In this document: in pieces, positions 27,246-36,897 of the stretch
Layout: every line of letters begins with the position of its first letter
Position numbering within the stretch: the first letter of the stretch is position 1
DNA from: Deltaproteobacteria bacterium
GTDB taxonomy: Bacteria > Myxococcota > Kuafuiibacteriia > Kuafuiibacteriales > Kuafuiibacteriaceae
DNA: 64,000 bases
Assembly: GCA_016713425.1 (NCBI GenBank)
Contig: JADJPE010000005.1
Span: 2,356,001-2,420,000 of the forward strand
Reading direction: 5' to 3'
Notes under the pieces: model-generated
The model's database searches: none
What the model saw: the letters and a program-made list of their open reading frames with translations, nothing else
Told to the model about the DNA's origin: nothing
Program-made: the position numbers and the translations under genes

Positions 27246-29527
27246 CGTGAACCTCCATCCAGCGTCTGTTCGATGTGCTGCATCTTGCGGGATGATGCAC
27301 GGCTCAAGAGCGCAAGCAAGAGCGTGATCGCGACGGCCGGAACAAGGAGCGCAAAGATGATCACGGTGGCCAGGTTCTCCATGATGAAGAGGCGTCGCTG
27401 GCTGGCTACGAACGGATCTTGCTCCGGGCGTTCGCGCGGGTGGTCGTGGGCCTGGATTTGAGCCTGCGCCTGGACCAAGAGCTTGCGGGCCCGCGAGTAC
27501 TCTCCCCGATCCATGGCTTGATCGGCACGATCGGCGAGCAGTACTGCTTCGAGCTCGTCAATCTGTTCTCGTTCCGACTCGTCGACCGACCCCAGGTCGT
27601 CGAGCAAATCGAGCGCTTGCTCGGCTCGATCGAGCTCACCGAGTTTCCGGTATCCTCGCGCCAACGACAACGCCGCCCCTACGAACAAGCTTTGGGCGCG
27701 CGGGGTAGGATGGATCTTCAGGCTGCGTTCCAGTGTTGCGCAGGCGGCGTCGAAATTGCCTTGGTCGAGAAGCTGCGCGCCGCGTTCCGCGTAGAGCTTG
27801 GCGATTTGGGCGGCCGCTTCATCCGCCATCGGGCTTGCGCCGTGGTCCGTGTCTTTGTCGTCGCCGTTGCCGTTGCCGTTGCTCTTTGGGTTCGTGAGCG
27901 GGTCTATGAGTGGGTCGACCAGGGTGATGGCCTCTCTGAGGTTGCCCGAGCGTTCAAGTTCAAGCGCGCTTTCGATCGTGTCGGCCACTTTGCGTTCGTG
28001 ACGTCGTCGAGCGTCCGCCCCGAGTTGCTCTATCCAGCGCATGCGTGGGCTGTCGCGCGCCAACGCAATGTGTCTTTCGGCGGCCAGCGTGCGGAGTATT
28101 TTTTCGGCTCGGTCGTCCATTCCGAGCAAGATCTCGGTCAAACCCAAATCCTCGTGGTTCGGCTGCCCAAGTCGTTCGACCAGCGGAGCGACCGCGGGCG
28201 GTCCGATCCGCATGAGGGCGTCTTTGGTTCGGGCGCGCACTTCCGGCACGCCGTCCGACAGGCCTTCGATCAGTGCGTCGACGGCCTCGCGCGCGCTCAG
28301 GGAGCCGAGCACCTCGATCACTCGAAGACGAGCCGCGATATCTCGGAGCGCAAGCTGTGATCGGGGCGTGGAGCGACCTAGCATGTGCAAGAGCCGGAGC
28401 GCGCGACCCCGCGTTCCGTCGGCTTCGGCTTCGGCTTCGGCTTCGGCGTCTGGGTCTGGGCGATGGGCTGCCTCGATGAGTCCCGGAACGGCCGCGTCGC
28501 CCATGCGCAGAATGGCCTGATCTGTCGCTTCTTCGAGGGCGTCGGCCCCGCGGATGGCCGCGATCATCGGGTCGCGTGTCCAGGTGGGGAGCACCTCAGA
28601 ACGCGCGTCCGGACCGAGGGGGGGCAGGGCTTGGTCGAGCCGCGCCGACAACTCGGCGATCGCGCGTCCCCATGCGCGATGCTCCAAGTGCTCTGGGATT
28701 TCGAGAAGGGTCGGGACATCCGCTGCATCCCCGAGGGCACCCAGCGATCGAATGACGAACAGCAGTCGAAACGCAGCGGAAGGCGAAGGCTCGGGCGCTC
28801 TTGCCCCCCGTGCGCGCGCGAGGTTCCGGAATCGGTCGAGCTCAAGCGCAAGTTCGGCGCGCACCACCGACCGCTCGCGCAGCGTCAGACCCTCCAGGTC
28901 CTCGTAACTCTTCAGGGCGGCGCGTTGGTCGCTCTCGTGCATCGATTGAAGGAGGCGCATTGCGAGGTCAGGGCTGGGGGGCATCACACGGTAGCTGAGA
29001 ACGTGAACGCGGTAGGCAATGTCTTCGGCCTTGAGGGACGCACGCCGCGCGGCCAGCGGTTTCGTGATCCGAAGGCGCGCCCTCTCCTCGGGGCCAATCT
29101 CCTCCTCGATCTTCTCCCGGAAGCTCCACCCCGCGATGGGCGCGTGGGCGTCGCTCGCCGGGAGCCGCGCCCGCACGAGCCCGATTTCGAGCTCGATCGA
29201 CGAGACGGGAACCTCCAGTCGATTTCGAATTTCGATCTCTACCCCGACCTTGTCCCACCTTGGCGTCGCGAGCGGTCCGTCGCTCGGCCCATCGACCATG
29301 CCCTCGCTCTCCACGATCTCGACATAAGGACTCTCGGTGGATGGCGTCGTCGTGGTCCTCGCCGCCGTCGTCTCGGCCGCCGTTGTCCCGGTCGTGCCGG
29401 GCGCTGTCGTCCCGGGCGCCGTCCCCCCGGGCGCGAGCTCTTTGGCGAAGAGGCTCGAGCTCGTCAACCATGCGAAAATCAGCGCACACCAGGAGGCGCA
29501 CGAGAATGACCGGTTCCATTCGACCAA
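27242..29527 (-). CDS. HEAT/TPR repeat membrane protein
   Basis: 761 residues from TTG 29527, the only start that keeps the signal-like 'CALIFAWLTSSSLFA'. After a Thr/Gly/Pro repeat comes a beta-type domain (~80-180), HEAT-like repeats (~230-500, for example 'AREAVDALIEGLSDGVPEVRARTKDALMRIGPPAVAPLVERL'), TPR-like helices (~530-690) and a C-terminal membrane helix 'LATVIIFALLVPAVAITLLLALLS'. It is probably an inner-membrane protein with a long periplasmic scaffold. Two tandem repeats code Asn-Gly and Glu-Ala tracts. It overlaps the protease gene by ATGA and is divergent from tmk. No specific function was recognised. Confidence 0.75.
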   Translation of the reverse strand: MVEWNRSFSCASWCALIFAWLTSSSLFAKELAPGGTAPGTTAPGTTGTTAAETTAARTTTTPSTESPYVEIVESEGMVDGPSDGPLATPRWDKVGVEIEIRNRLEVPVSSIELEIGLVRARLPASDAHAPIAGWSFREKIEEEIGPEERARLRITKPLAARRASLKAEDIAYRVHVLSYRVMPPSPDLAMRLLQSMHESDQRAALKSYEDLEGLTLRERSVVRAELALELDRFRNLARARGARAPEPSPSAAFRLLFVIRSLGALGDAADVPTLLEIPEHLEHRAWGRAIAELSARLDQALPPLGPDARSEVLPTWTRDPMIAAIRGADALEEATDQAILRMGDAAVPGLIEAAHRPDPDAEAEAEAEADGTRGRALRLLHMLGRSTPRSQLALRDIAARLRVIEVLGSLSAREAVDALIEGLSDGVPEVRARTKDALMRIGPPAVAPLVERLGQPNHEDLGLTEILLGMDDRAEKILRTLAAERHIALARDSPRMRWIEQLGADARRRHERKVADTIESALELERSGNLREAITLVDPLIDPLTNPKSNGNGNGDDKDTDHGASPMADEAAAQIAKLYAERGAQLLDQGNFDAACATLERSLKIHPTPRAQSLFVGAALSLARGYRKLGELDRAEQALDLLDDLGSVDESEREQIDELEAVLLADRADQAMDRGEYSRARKLLVQAQAQIQAHDHPRERPEQDPFVASQRRLFIMENLATVIIFALLVPAVAITLLLALLSRASSRKMQHIEQTLDGGSR

Positions 29528-29535
29528 GCGCTTCG

Positions 29536-29541
29536 ATTATA
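29536..29541 (-). promoter_or_regulatory. -10 element before the HEAT/TPR gene
   Basis: A perfect TATAAT on the minus strand lies 8 bases before TTG 29527 and inside the 27-bp divergent spacer to tmk. No -35 match was found. A transcript from it would be essentially leaderless. Confidence 0.4.
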
Positions 29542-29554
29542 GGACATCGAGCAC

Positions 29555-30187
29555 ATGGATGGTTCCTTCCACTCGTCCGGGCTTCTTGTGGTGTTGGAGG
29601 GGATCGACGGGAGTGGGAAATCCACGCTCGCGCGTGCGCTGGCCGGGGCTCTGAACGCTCGCGGGTGGCCCGATGTCGTCGTGACGCGTGAACCCACAGA
29701 TGGCCCTTTTGGCCGCGAGATACGCGCGATTGCGGCTCGCGGTCGGGCGAACGTCACGAAAGAGCACGAGTATCGGCTCTTCCAGGATGATCGTCGGGCC
29801 CACGTCGAGGCGGTGGTTCGACCCGCGCTCGCGCGTGGCGCGGTCGTGATTCAGGATCGGAGCTACTTCTCCACCCTTGTTTATCAGGGTGAACGCGGGC
29901 TCGATCCGGCCGTGATGCGGACCGAGAGCGAGCAGATCGCGCCTCGGCCCGACCTCCTTTTCGTCATCGACGTCCCCGTCGAGGTCGCGATGGCACGCAT
30001 TCGGAGCACCCGGGCGGCCACCGACGACTTCGAGCGCCAGGAATCCCTGACCCGGGTCCGACGTCGGTTTCTTGGCTTCGAGGAAGCGCATATTGTCGAC
30101 GGGACCCGTCCGCCCGAGGAGGTGCTGGCGTTGGTCCTGGATGTGATTCTGGCCCGAGCGCGTGCAGAACCCCACGGCTCGCGGTGA
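29555..30187 (+). CDS. tmk: thymidylate kinase
   Basis: 210 residues. P-loop 'LEGIDGSGKST' at the N-terminus, the dTMP-binding 'TREPTDGPFGREIR', 'DRSYFSTLVYQG' in place of the usual DRYxxSxxAYQG and a lid segment with 'RIRSTRAATDDFE'. It phosphorylates dTMP to dTDP for DNA synthesis. Length is normal for the family. The gene is followed by the Ser/Thr kinase gene on the same strand. Confidence 0.93.
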   Translation: MDGSFHSSGLLVVLEGIDGSGKSTLARALAGALNARGWPDVVVTREPTDGPFGREIRAIAARGRANVTKEHEYRLFQDDRRAHVEAVVRPALARGAVVIQDRSYFSTLVYQGERGLDPAVMRTESEQIAPRPDLLFVIDVPVEVAMARIRSTRAATDDFERQESLTRVRRRFLGFEEAHIVDGTRPPEEVLALVLDVILARARAEPHGSR

Positions 30188-30281
30188 TTTCGCAGGAGGT
30201 GAGGGTGCGTGTTTAGGGAAGTGGCCTTCGGGTGATCTCGGTTCTCACGAGACTTCGAGGTTCGTCCTTCGCGATCGAGTC

Positions 30282-32927
30282 ATGGTGACCGTGGGCGATA
30301 ATCTGGGGCGGTACACGCTTCTTCGTGCGCTGGCCGCGGGCGGCATGGGCGAGGTGTATCTGGCTGCGAAGGCCGGAGCCGTGGGCTTCGGTCCGATCGT
30401 GGCGGTGAAGGTTCTTCGCAGAGATCTCGCGACCGACAGCAACTTCGTCCACATGCTTATCGACGAGGCGCACGTGTCGACGTTCTTGAACCATCCGAAC
30501 GTCGTTTCCGTGCTCGATCTCGGTCAAGACCGAGGGCACTACTTCATTGCGATGGAGTATGTCCCGGGCGCGACGCTCGAGAAGACTCTGGCGCTCCGGG
30601 GCGGGCGTGCCCTCGACCTCACGACCGCAATCTTCGCGGCCGGAGAACTTTGCCGTGCGCTCGAATACGCCCATACGCGTGTCGATCATGAGGGCGCGCC
30701 GCTTGGCATCGTGCATCGCGACATCACGCCCTCCAACATCCTTCTGTCGACGCAAGGTGAGGTGAAGCTCACTGATTTCGGGATGGCGCGGGCCAAAGGC
30801 CAGCTTCATCGCACCGATGTCGGCCTGGTCAAAGGCAAGCTCGGCTACATGGCGCCGGAGATGCTCAGGCAAGAGCCCATCGACGCCCGCTGCGATCTCT
30901 TCTCGGCGGGCGTCGTGCTGTACATCATGGCTACGGGACGGCACCCGGTCGAAGGTCTCTCGGCGCTCGACGCCATGGCGCGGCTCGAGCGCCGCCAGAT
31001 TCCCAATCCGTCCTCCATCAACCCGGCCATTTCGACCGAGCTCGAGCAAGCGATCTTGCGTTGTCTTCATCCGCACCCGGATCAGCGCTGGTCGAGCGCG
31101 GCGGAGCTCAAAGGGGTGCTCGATGCGATCGCGAACGCCGACGACGAACTGCGACGCGGCGTGAGAACCGGGGCGCGCGGTGTCGCGCGTCTGGTTCGAG
31201 ACACCGCACCGGAAGCGTTCGCGGATCCGGTCCCGTCAAACATTCTTTCCGAGCTCTTCCAAAAGAGCGCGGCTTCGACTCTGAGGCCCTCGGGACCGAC
31301 GTTCCGGGTGCCGCCGGGGGAGGCTCCCGCGTCGAGCTCGACCGCTGTCTTCGAGGGAGAAACGTCCACCGATGACCACGGCCTCACGCGCTCGGTCGTG
31401 GATGAAGCGCGGCAAGCCCTCGAAGACGATCGCCGCCAGGATGAAACCGTCCTCGATTTCGATCCCAGCGCAACGCCTGCGGGGGGCGTGCGCGAGCCGA
31501 AGCGCCACTCGCCGGTTCGGGATTTGGCCGAAGGAGCCTCGGGGTCTCTGCGTCCGGGCGATGTGCTTGAGGACGCGCGTGTACCCGAAGCGGAGTTCGG
31601 GGATTCAAGCACGGACCGCAATCGACTCGACTCCGACGCCGGCTCCACCCAAGCTTCGCCCCCGGCCGACGCTCGATCCGAGATACCGGCGCCAGAAGCG
31701 ACCTGGGTGAGAACGACGAGGGATGGCGATGATCCCGAAGACTCTGAGGACGGTCGGTCCTTCGCTGTCCCGGACGATGGCGCCGAGACGCTGCTCGAGT
31801 TTCACCTTCGGGATGCGCAGATTCCGCGATCCCTAGGACCGCTCGCGCGCCCTGCCGTACAGGACGCGCACATGCAGGACGCGCACATGTCCGAACTGTC
31901 TGCCGAGTCCTCGGGCGGCGCCGAGGACAAACAGAGAGGCCATGCCCGTCGCGCGGTACCGAAGATCAATGGGCCGGTACGGATCGTGGTCGATGCCGAG
32001 GGGCGCCCGAGGTTGGGGGACGCAGCCGGAGACGGCCAAGCGATGCGCCCGGACCCCGCGATCGGCGCGTACGAGCCTCCTCAAGTGGGTGAGCTCACCG
32101 GCCGTTGGCTCTCCGGGCAGCTCGACGGTGGGGCACTCAACTGGTCGGACGAGGCCGCGGCGAGGCGCGCGGTGGCGTCCCGGAACGAATGGCCGCAGCG
32201 GGGGTCGCCGGGCGCGCGCAGTGGTCGCGAGGCGCAGGCGTCGCCAGGTTCGCCCGGCGCTGCGGATCGGACGGGTGCGCCGAGCATGACGGGTGCGCCG
32301 AGCATGACGGGTGCGCCGAGCATGACGGGCGCGCCGAGCGTTTCGCACAGTCGAATTCCGTTGGTCTCGGGCGTCGGGGATCGTTCGGATCGCCGGACGT
32401 TCATGGCGGCCAACGGGCATGTGATCGTCGCGATCGCGGCGGCCGCCATTGCGTTGGGGCTGATCTTGTTCGCGCTCTCCGGCACATCCGTTCTCTGGCC
32501 CAAGCTCAAGCTCGAGTCCGTCCCCACGGGCGCCGATGTTGTGCTCGACGGGCAATTGAGCATTGGTAAGACGCCCGTCTCGGTTCGAATCGAACCGGGA
32601 ATGGTCCACACGTTGGGTTTCGACTTGAACGGCTATCGGTCGGAGGTCCGCGAAGTACCTTCTGAGATCGGGCTTGGCAAGACGTTCATCGTGCGCGTCG
32701 AACTGCAGCGATCGAGCTATCGCATCCACTTGCCTCGGCTTGGGCGCGTGTTCGTCAACGGCAAATTTTTCGGCGAAGGTCGTGATGTCGATCTGCGCGA
32801 CCTGCCCGACGAGCTTCCATTGACCTTGAAGGTCGAGTTTGAAAGACACGAACCCTACACGGTCGAGTTCGCCAAGATTTCGAGCATTCCAGGATCGCTC
32901 GAGGTTCCTTCCACGCCGAAGAAGTGA
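30282..32927 (+). CDS. Ser/Thr protein kinase with membrane anchor and PEGA domain
   Basis: ATG 30282 was chosen because the kinase domain begins at once ('GDNLGRYTLLRALAAGGMGEVYLA'); the frame is open further upstream into tmk. The 881-residue protein has an intact Hanks kinase: Lys in 'IVAVKVL', 'IVHRDITPSNILL' (catalytic loop, ~145), 'LTDFGMARA' and 'GYMAPEM'. A long acidic, Pro/Ser-rich linker with an 18-bp-coded Ala-Pro-Ser-Met-Thr-Gly repeat follows, then a membrane helix at ~710-735 ('VIVAIAAAAIALGLILFAL') and a PEGA domain 'ESVPTGADVVLDGQLSIGKTP'. PEGA domains are usually extracytoplasmic beta-modules, so the kinase probably senses an envelope signal. Confidence 0.93.
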   Translation: MVTVGDNLGRYTLLRALAAGGMGEVYLAAKAGAVGFGPIVAVKVLRRDLATDSNFVHMLIDEAHVSTFLNHPNVVSVLDLGQDRGHYFIAMEYVPGATLEKTLALRGGRALDLTTAIFAAGELCRALEYAHTRVDHEGAPLGIVHRDITPSNILLSTQGEVKLTDFGMARAKGQLHRTDVGLVKGKLGYMAPEMLRQEPIDARCDLFSAGVVLYIMATGRHPVEGLSALDAMARLERRQIPNPSSINPAISTELEQAILRCLHPHPDQRWSSAAELKGVLDAIANADDELRRGVRTGARGVARLVRDTAPEAFADPVPSNILSELFQKSAASTLRPSGPTFRVPPGEAPASSSTAVFEGETSTDDHGLTRSVVDEARQALEDDRRQDETVLDFDPSATPAGGVREPKRHSPVRDLAEGASGSLRPGDVLEDARVPEAEFGDSSTDRNRLDSDAGSTQASPPADARSEIPAPEATWVRTTRDGDDPEDSEDGRSFAVPDDGAETLLEFHLRDAQIPRSLGPLARPAVQDAHMQDAHMSELSAESSGGAEDKQRGHARRAVPKINGPVRIVVDAEGRPRLGDAAGDGQAMRPDPAIGAYEPPQVGELTGRWLSGQLDGGALNWSDEAAARRAVASRNEWPQRGSPGARSGREAQASPGSPGAADRTGAPSMTGAPSMTGAPSMTGAPSVSHSRIPLVSGVGDRSDRRTFMAANGHVIVAIAAAAIALGLILFALSGTSVLWPKLKLESVPTGADVVLDGQLSIGKTPVSVRIEPGMVHTLGFDLNGYRSEVREVPSEIGLGKTFIVRVELQRSSYRIHLPRLGRVFVNGKFFGEGRDVDLRDLPDELPLTLKVEFERHEPYTVEFAKISSIPGSLEVPSTPKK
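32273..32326 (+). repeat. 18-bp repeat gggtgcgccgagcatgac
   Basis: Three perfect copies plus a partial fourth encode Gly-Ala-Pro-Ser-Met-Thr in the linker just before the kinase membrane helix. Confidence 0.92.
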
Positions 32928-32958
32928 GATACCAGCTTCCCACGAGGAGCACTCGACG

Positions 32959-34140
32959 ATGAGCGAACCTTTCCACGGAACCGACCTTCTGGATGTCGAT
33001 CGACTCCTGGCCGAAGATGAACGGCTGGTCCGCGATTCAGTGGCGCGATGGGTCGACGAGCGCTGGATGCCGATCGTCAAAGACCATTTCCGCAACGGGA
33101 CGTTTCCTCTCGAGCTGGCGACTGAGCTTGGGGCCATGGGGCTTTTGGGCACCACGCTCGTCGGCTACGGATGTCCGGGGCTCTCGTCGGTGGCGTACGG
33201 GCTCGCCATGGAGGAACTCGAGCGCGGTGACTCTGGACTTCGTTCCTTTGCGTCGGTTCAGGGATCGCTCGCGATGTATCCGATCCATGCGTACGCCGAT
33301 GAGGCGCTCAAGAATCGGTACCTCCCCAAGATGGCCAAGGGTGAGCTCGTGGGTTGCTTTGGTTTGACGGAGCCCGACCACGGATCCGATCCTGGCGCTT
33401 TGTCGACGAGAGCCGTTCGCGATGGGCGAGAGTACGTGATTTCGGGCGAGAAGCTCTGGATCACGAACGGCTCGTGCGCCGACCTCGCGATCGTTTGGGC
33501 GAAGGTCGATGGCCAAGGCGCCGATGATATTCGCGGCTTCGTCGTCGAGAAAGGGACGCCCGGTTTCTCGGCGTACGATGTCGATGGGAAGCTCTCGCTT
33601 CGCGCGTCCGTGACGAGCGGTCTCGTCTTCGACGAGGTACGGGTGCCGGAAGAGAACATGTTCAAGGGTGTGAGGGGCCTTCGGGGGCCGCTTTCATGTC
33701 TGAATCAGGCGCGCTACGGCATTGCGTGGGGTGCGGTTGGATCGGCGATTGCGGTCTACCGAGCGGCCGTCGACTACGCGAAAGCGCGACCGCAGTTTGG
33801 TCGGCCCATCGCGGGCTTTCAACTCGTTCAGGCCAAGCTCGCCGACATGATCAACGAGATCGTGAAGGGGCAGCTTTTGGTTCTTCAGCTTGGGCGCCTC
33901 AAGGACGCCGGGGTGAGCAACCCGGTTCAGGTGAGTCTCGCGAAACGAAACAACGTCAAGATGGCGCTCGACTGCGCGCGTTCGAGCCGGAGCATCCTGG
34001 GTGCGAATGGGATCTCGGACGAGTACCCGGTGTTTCGGCACATGGTGAACCTAGAGAGCGTCTTCACCTACGAAGGCACCCACGATATCCACACCCTCAT
34101 TCTCGGTCGGGCTGTGACCGGGATTTCTGCCTTTGAGTGA
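32959..34140 (+). CDS. gcdH: glutaryl-CoA dehydrogenase
   Basis: ATG 32959 has a GAGGAG site upstream; the frame extends further but overlaps the kinase gene. The 393-residue product matches acyl-CoA dehydrogenases, with 'CFGLTEPDHGSDPGALSTRA' and 'EYVISGEKLWITNGSCADLAIVWAK' for FAD binding, and the C-terminal 'VFTYEGTHDIHTLILGRAVTGISAF', which is typical of glutaryl-CoA dehydrogenase and carries the catalytic base Glu. It oxidatively decarboxylates glutaryl-CoA to crotonyl-CoA in Lys/Trp breakdown. Its 3' end overlaps the convergent TPR lipoprotein gene by 44 bp. Confidence 0.92.
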   Translation: MSEPFHGTDLLDVDRLLAEDERLVRDSVARWVDERWMPIVKDHFRNGTFPLELATELGAMGLLGTTLVGYGCPGLSSVAYGLAMEELERGDSGLRSFASVQGSLAMYPIHAYADEALKNRYLPKMAKGELVGCFGLTEPDHGSDPGALSTRAVRDGREYVISGEKLWITNGSCADLAIVWAKVDGQGADDIRGFVVEKGTPGFSAYDVDGKLSLRASVTSGLVFDEVRVPEENMFKGVRGLRGPLSCLNQARYGIAWGAVGSAIAVYRAAVDYAKARPQFGRPIAGFQLVQAKLADMINEIVKGQLLVLQLGRLKDAGVSNPVQVSLAKRNNVKMALDCARSSRSILGANGISDEYPVFRHMVNLESVFTYEGTHDIHTLILGRAVTGISAFE

Positions 34141-35473
34141 GGTTCGATCCCATCTGGATCTGGCTCTGCCCCTCCCCGGTCCGATCCCCCTGCGTCTGTT
34201 TCTGCGGGTTCTCATGCTCGCGGAGCTGTCTTTGCCGCCACTCTTCGCGCTGCACGTCGGCGAGCGCTTCGCGCACGTCCTCCACGAGTGCGACTCCATC
34301 CGGCAGGACGCGCCGCCGTATCGCGAGACATCGCTGAAAGGTTGCTTCCGCATCGTCGAGGCGGCCGGTGAGCGCGTACAGCCGGCCCAGTGACTCGAGG
34401 CTCTCCGCGATTTCGAGGTGATTGCCGCCCAGCGCCTGTTCCCGGATGGCTAGCCCTTCCTCATAGAGCGCCTGCGCCGTCGCACGTTTGTGCTCCGCTT
34501 CGGCAACCCGGCCCAGGTTGTGTACGGCTTGCGCCGACCGCGGATGTTGGCGTCCAAAGAAGTGTTCCGCCATCGAGCGGGCTTGCTCGAGGCTGTGCCG
34601 CGCCGCCTCGAGCTCGCCTTGCCTTCGTTGAATGATCGACAGCTTGACGAGGTCTTCTGCGACGCTGGGATGGCGGAATCCGAAGAGGGTTTGACGGGCC
34701 TTTAGGACTCGACTTTGGAGGTTCAGTGCGCGGTCGACGTGACCGCTTGCCTCTTCGACGAGCGCGAGGTTGCCGAGGAGGTCGAAGACGAAGCTGTCGC
34801 TCCACGCACCGTCCGCGCTCATGATGGCGAGGCCCTGTTGGAATATGGCGCCTGCTTTCTCGGCGCGGCCCAGGCTCAGGTGGAGGAGCCCGAGTTCGTT
34901 CAAGACGCGGGCGACGTCGGGATGGTCGGGGCCTTCCATAGCCACCGTCATCTCGAGCGAGAGCTCAAGCATTCGGCGGGCGCTCTGGTAACGGCCCATA
35001 GCGATTTCGATCCGGGATAGTTCGACGAGAATCGGAAACACGACGCGAAAGGGCGGAGAGCCCATGCCGCGCGCCATCCCAAGCGAATGTTCCAGGATGG
35101 GAAGCGCCGCTGTGTAGCGTCCTTGTTGCGCGATCACGCGGCCGAGCCAGCCAAGGCTCAAGGCGAGGAGACTTTCGCCTCCATGCGCCTCGGCGAGGCC
35201 GACGGCGTCCCAGTACTCGACCTCCGCTCTCTGAAAGTCGGCTCGATCCAAGGCGTCATGCCCGCGCCCGAGCGCCTCGGTGACGGATTGTCTTAGGCCT
35301 TCCGATTCCGGATGGAGGGGCCTGAAGTTGGAGGGCTCAGTGCCTGTGTCTTGGTCGGGTGGGCGCTCGGCGAGGCGACCGGCGACCTCGACGTGTGTGC
35401 ACCCACTCAGCGCGAAGAGCGCTCCAAGCAGGCTTGGACCTAACGAGCGGGGCGAGTGCGGACGTTCGGCCAC
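34097..35473 (-). CDS. TPR-repeat lipoprotein
   Basis: 458 residues. Signal 'LGPSLLGALFALSGC' ends in a lipobox. About eight TPR units of the kinesin-light-chain type follow ('GRYQSARRMLELSLEM', 'LNELGLLHLSLGRAEKA', 'LGRLYALTGRLDDAEATFQRCLAIRR'), giving a periplasmic or outer-membrane-anchored protein-binding scaffold. The last ~40 residues are a Gln/Arg/Ser-rich tail whose code is antisense to the end of gcdH. The gene is divergent from the TPR operon at 35576. Partner unknown. Confidence 0.82.
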   Translation of the reverse strand: MAERPHSPRSLGPSLLGALFALSGCTHVEVAGRLAERPPDQDTGTEPSNFRPLHPESEGLRQSVTEALGRGHDALDRADFQRAEVEYWDAVGLAEAHGGESLLALSLGWLGRVIAQQGRYTAALPILEHSLGMARGMGSPPFRVVFPILVELSRIEIAMGRYQSARRMLELSLEMTVAMEGPDHPDVARVLNELGLLHLSLGRAEKAGAIFQQGLAIMSADGAWSDSFVFDLLGNLALVEEASGHVDRALNLQSRVLKARQTLFGFRHPSVAEDLVKLSIIQRRQGELEAARHSLEQARSMAEHFFGRQHPRSAQAVHNLGRVAEAEHKRATAQALYEEGLAIREQALGGNHLEIAESLESLGRLYALTGRLDDAEATFQRCLAIRRRVLPDGVALVEDVREALADVQREEWRQRQLREHENPQKQTQGDRTGEGQSQIQMGSNLTQRQKSRSQPDRE

Positions 35474-35575
35474 TGTCGTTCATGGTGCTGAGTTCGGCGG
35501 CGGCGCGTAAAGGGTGCGGAGTAGGTGGGACAACCCCGTTTGCCGCCAAGACCCACCATTGGCGGCGTTTCGCGC

Positions 35576-36892
35576 ATGTCGGTCCTCGTGTACCCTGACC
35601 TTGGTTTGAGTCGGCTGGACGAGGAAATTGCGGGTCTCATCGACGACCCGGCGTCCGAGGACCTGGCCGCAGCCGTTCGTCGATCTGCGCGCCAGTCCGG
35701 TGATCTCGCGCGCTATGCGGCGGCGTTCGTTGTCCGCGGTCAGGCGTTGGCCGGCTCCGATCGAAAGCGACAAGCCGTGGACTCGCTCCTGGAGGCGGCG
35801 CTCGTCTTTGAGGAGGAGCTCGACGATCCCGAAGCCGCGGCGGACGCATACGCGAAGGTCTTGGAGGTCGAGCCGGGTCACCGGCGTGCCCTGTTTTCGC
35901 TGAGCTTGCTCCATCATGACCTCTCGCGGTTCGAGGACCTGATCGACGTCTATCGACGGCGCCTGCAGAAGTCCTTGGATGATGGCGAACGCGCCACTTT
36001 GCGGCTCTACATTGCGGAGCTGTACAGCGAGCGGCTGGGTGACCATGGCGCGGCGTTTCAGGAGATCATGGCGGCCGTGCGTTTGGCGCCGCAGAATCTT
36101 AGGATCATCAGCCGTCTCGAGGATCTTGGCGAGCGCATCGGTTGCTACAGCGAGGTCGCCATCGCGATTGGCGACCTCATCCTGGGGCAAGACGACGCGC
36201 GGGTCCGTGCTGCGCTGTCGCTTCGTCTCGCCGAGCTGTATCTGGGACCACTCGCGGATCCTGAGCGGGCCCTTGCGTGTTTGCGTGCGGCGATTGCCGA
36301 CGATGGTGGCGACCCGGCGTCGATCGCCAACCTCGAAGACGTCTTTCGTGAACGCAGCCGCTTCGATGAGTTGTCGAGCATTCTCTCGGATTCAGCCCGC
36401 GATCGACGGGTGCGACCGCACCGTGTGCGACTCGAGCGCGACCTCGCCCGCCTCTATGAATATGAGCTGAACGACCCACAGAGGGCGCTCAGCTTGCTCA
36501 TCAAGGCGATCCGATATTCGCCCCAGGATCGCGAGCTTTTGGATGAGATCATGCGGCTTGGGCTTCGAAGCGGAGCGATGGAGCTGGTGGCGGAAACCTA
36601 TGAGTGGGTCGTGTCGGAATCCCCAAACACGCTGCTTCGCACCTACATGCGGCTCAAGCTTGGCAACATCTACAGTCACCGGCTGAATCGACCGACGGAC
36701 GCGATTCGCGTACACCAGGAGATCCTCCGCGAGGACCCAATGCATCAGGAGGCCCGCCGCCGTCTCACGAACCTTTACGACCACGTAGGCGGAGCGCCCG
36801 ATGCCTCGAAGACGGGCGTGAGTTCGACGACTGGGTCGTTGACGAGCGGGCCGTTGCCGGGTTCCGTTGCTTCACTCGTTCCAAAGGAATAG
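35576..36892 (+). CDS. TPR-repeat protein
   Basis: 438 residues from ATG 35576; GTG 35525 would add 17 poor residues. The chain is helical with TPR-like pairs throughout ('ALVFEEELDDPEAAADAYAKVLEVEPGHRRALFSLSLLH', 'LRIISRLEDLGERIGCYSEVAIAIGDLILG', 'LYEYELNDPQRALSLLIKAIRYSPQD'). No signal peptide or membrane helix is seen, so it is probably cytoplasmic. It resembles parts of the much larger TPR protein encoded downstream and is likely in the same operon, separated by the small ORF at 36898. Confidence 0.78.
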   Translation: MSVLVYPDLGLSRLDEEIAGLIDDPASEDLAAAVRRSARQSGDLARYAAAFVVRGQALAGSDRKRQAVDSLLEAALVFEEELDDPEAAADAYAKVLEVEPGHRRALFSLSLLHHDLSRFEDLIDVYRRRLQKSLDDGERATLRLYIAELYSERLGDHGAAFQEIMAAVRLAPQNLRIISRLEDLGERIGCYSEVAIAIGDLILGQDDARVRAALSLRLAELYLGPLADPERALACLRAAIADDGGDPASIANLEDVFRERSRFDELSSILSDSARDRRVRPHRVRLERDLARLYEYELNDPQRALSLLIKAIRYSPQDRELLDEIMRLGLRSGAMELVAETYEWVVSESPNTLLRTYMRLKLGNIYSHRLNRPTDAIRVHQEILREDPMHQEARRRLTNLYDHVGGAPDASKTGVSSTTGSLTSGPLPGSVASLVPKE

Positions 36893-36897
36893 ACGCT

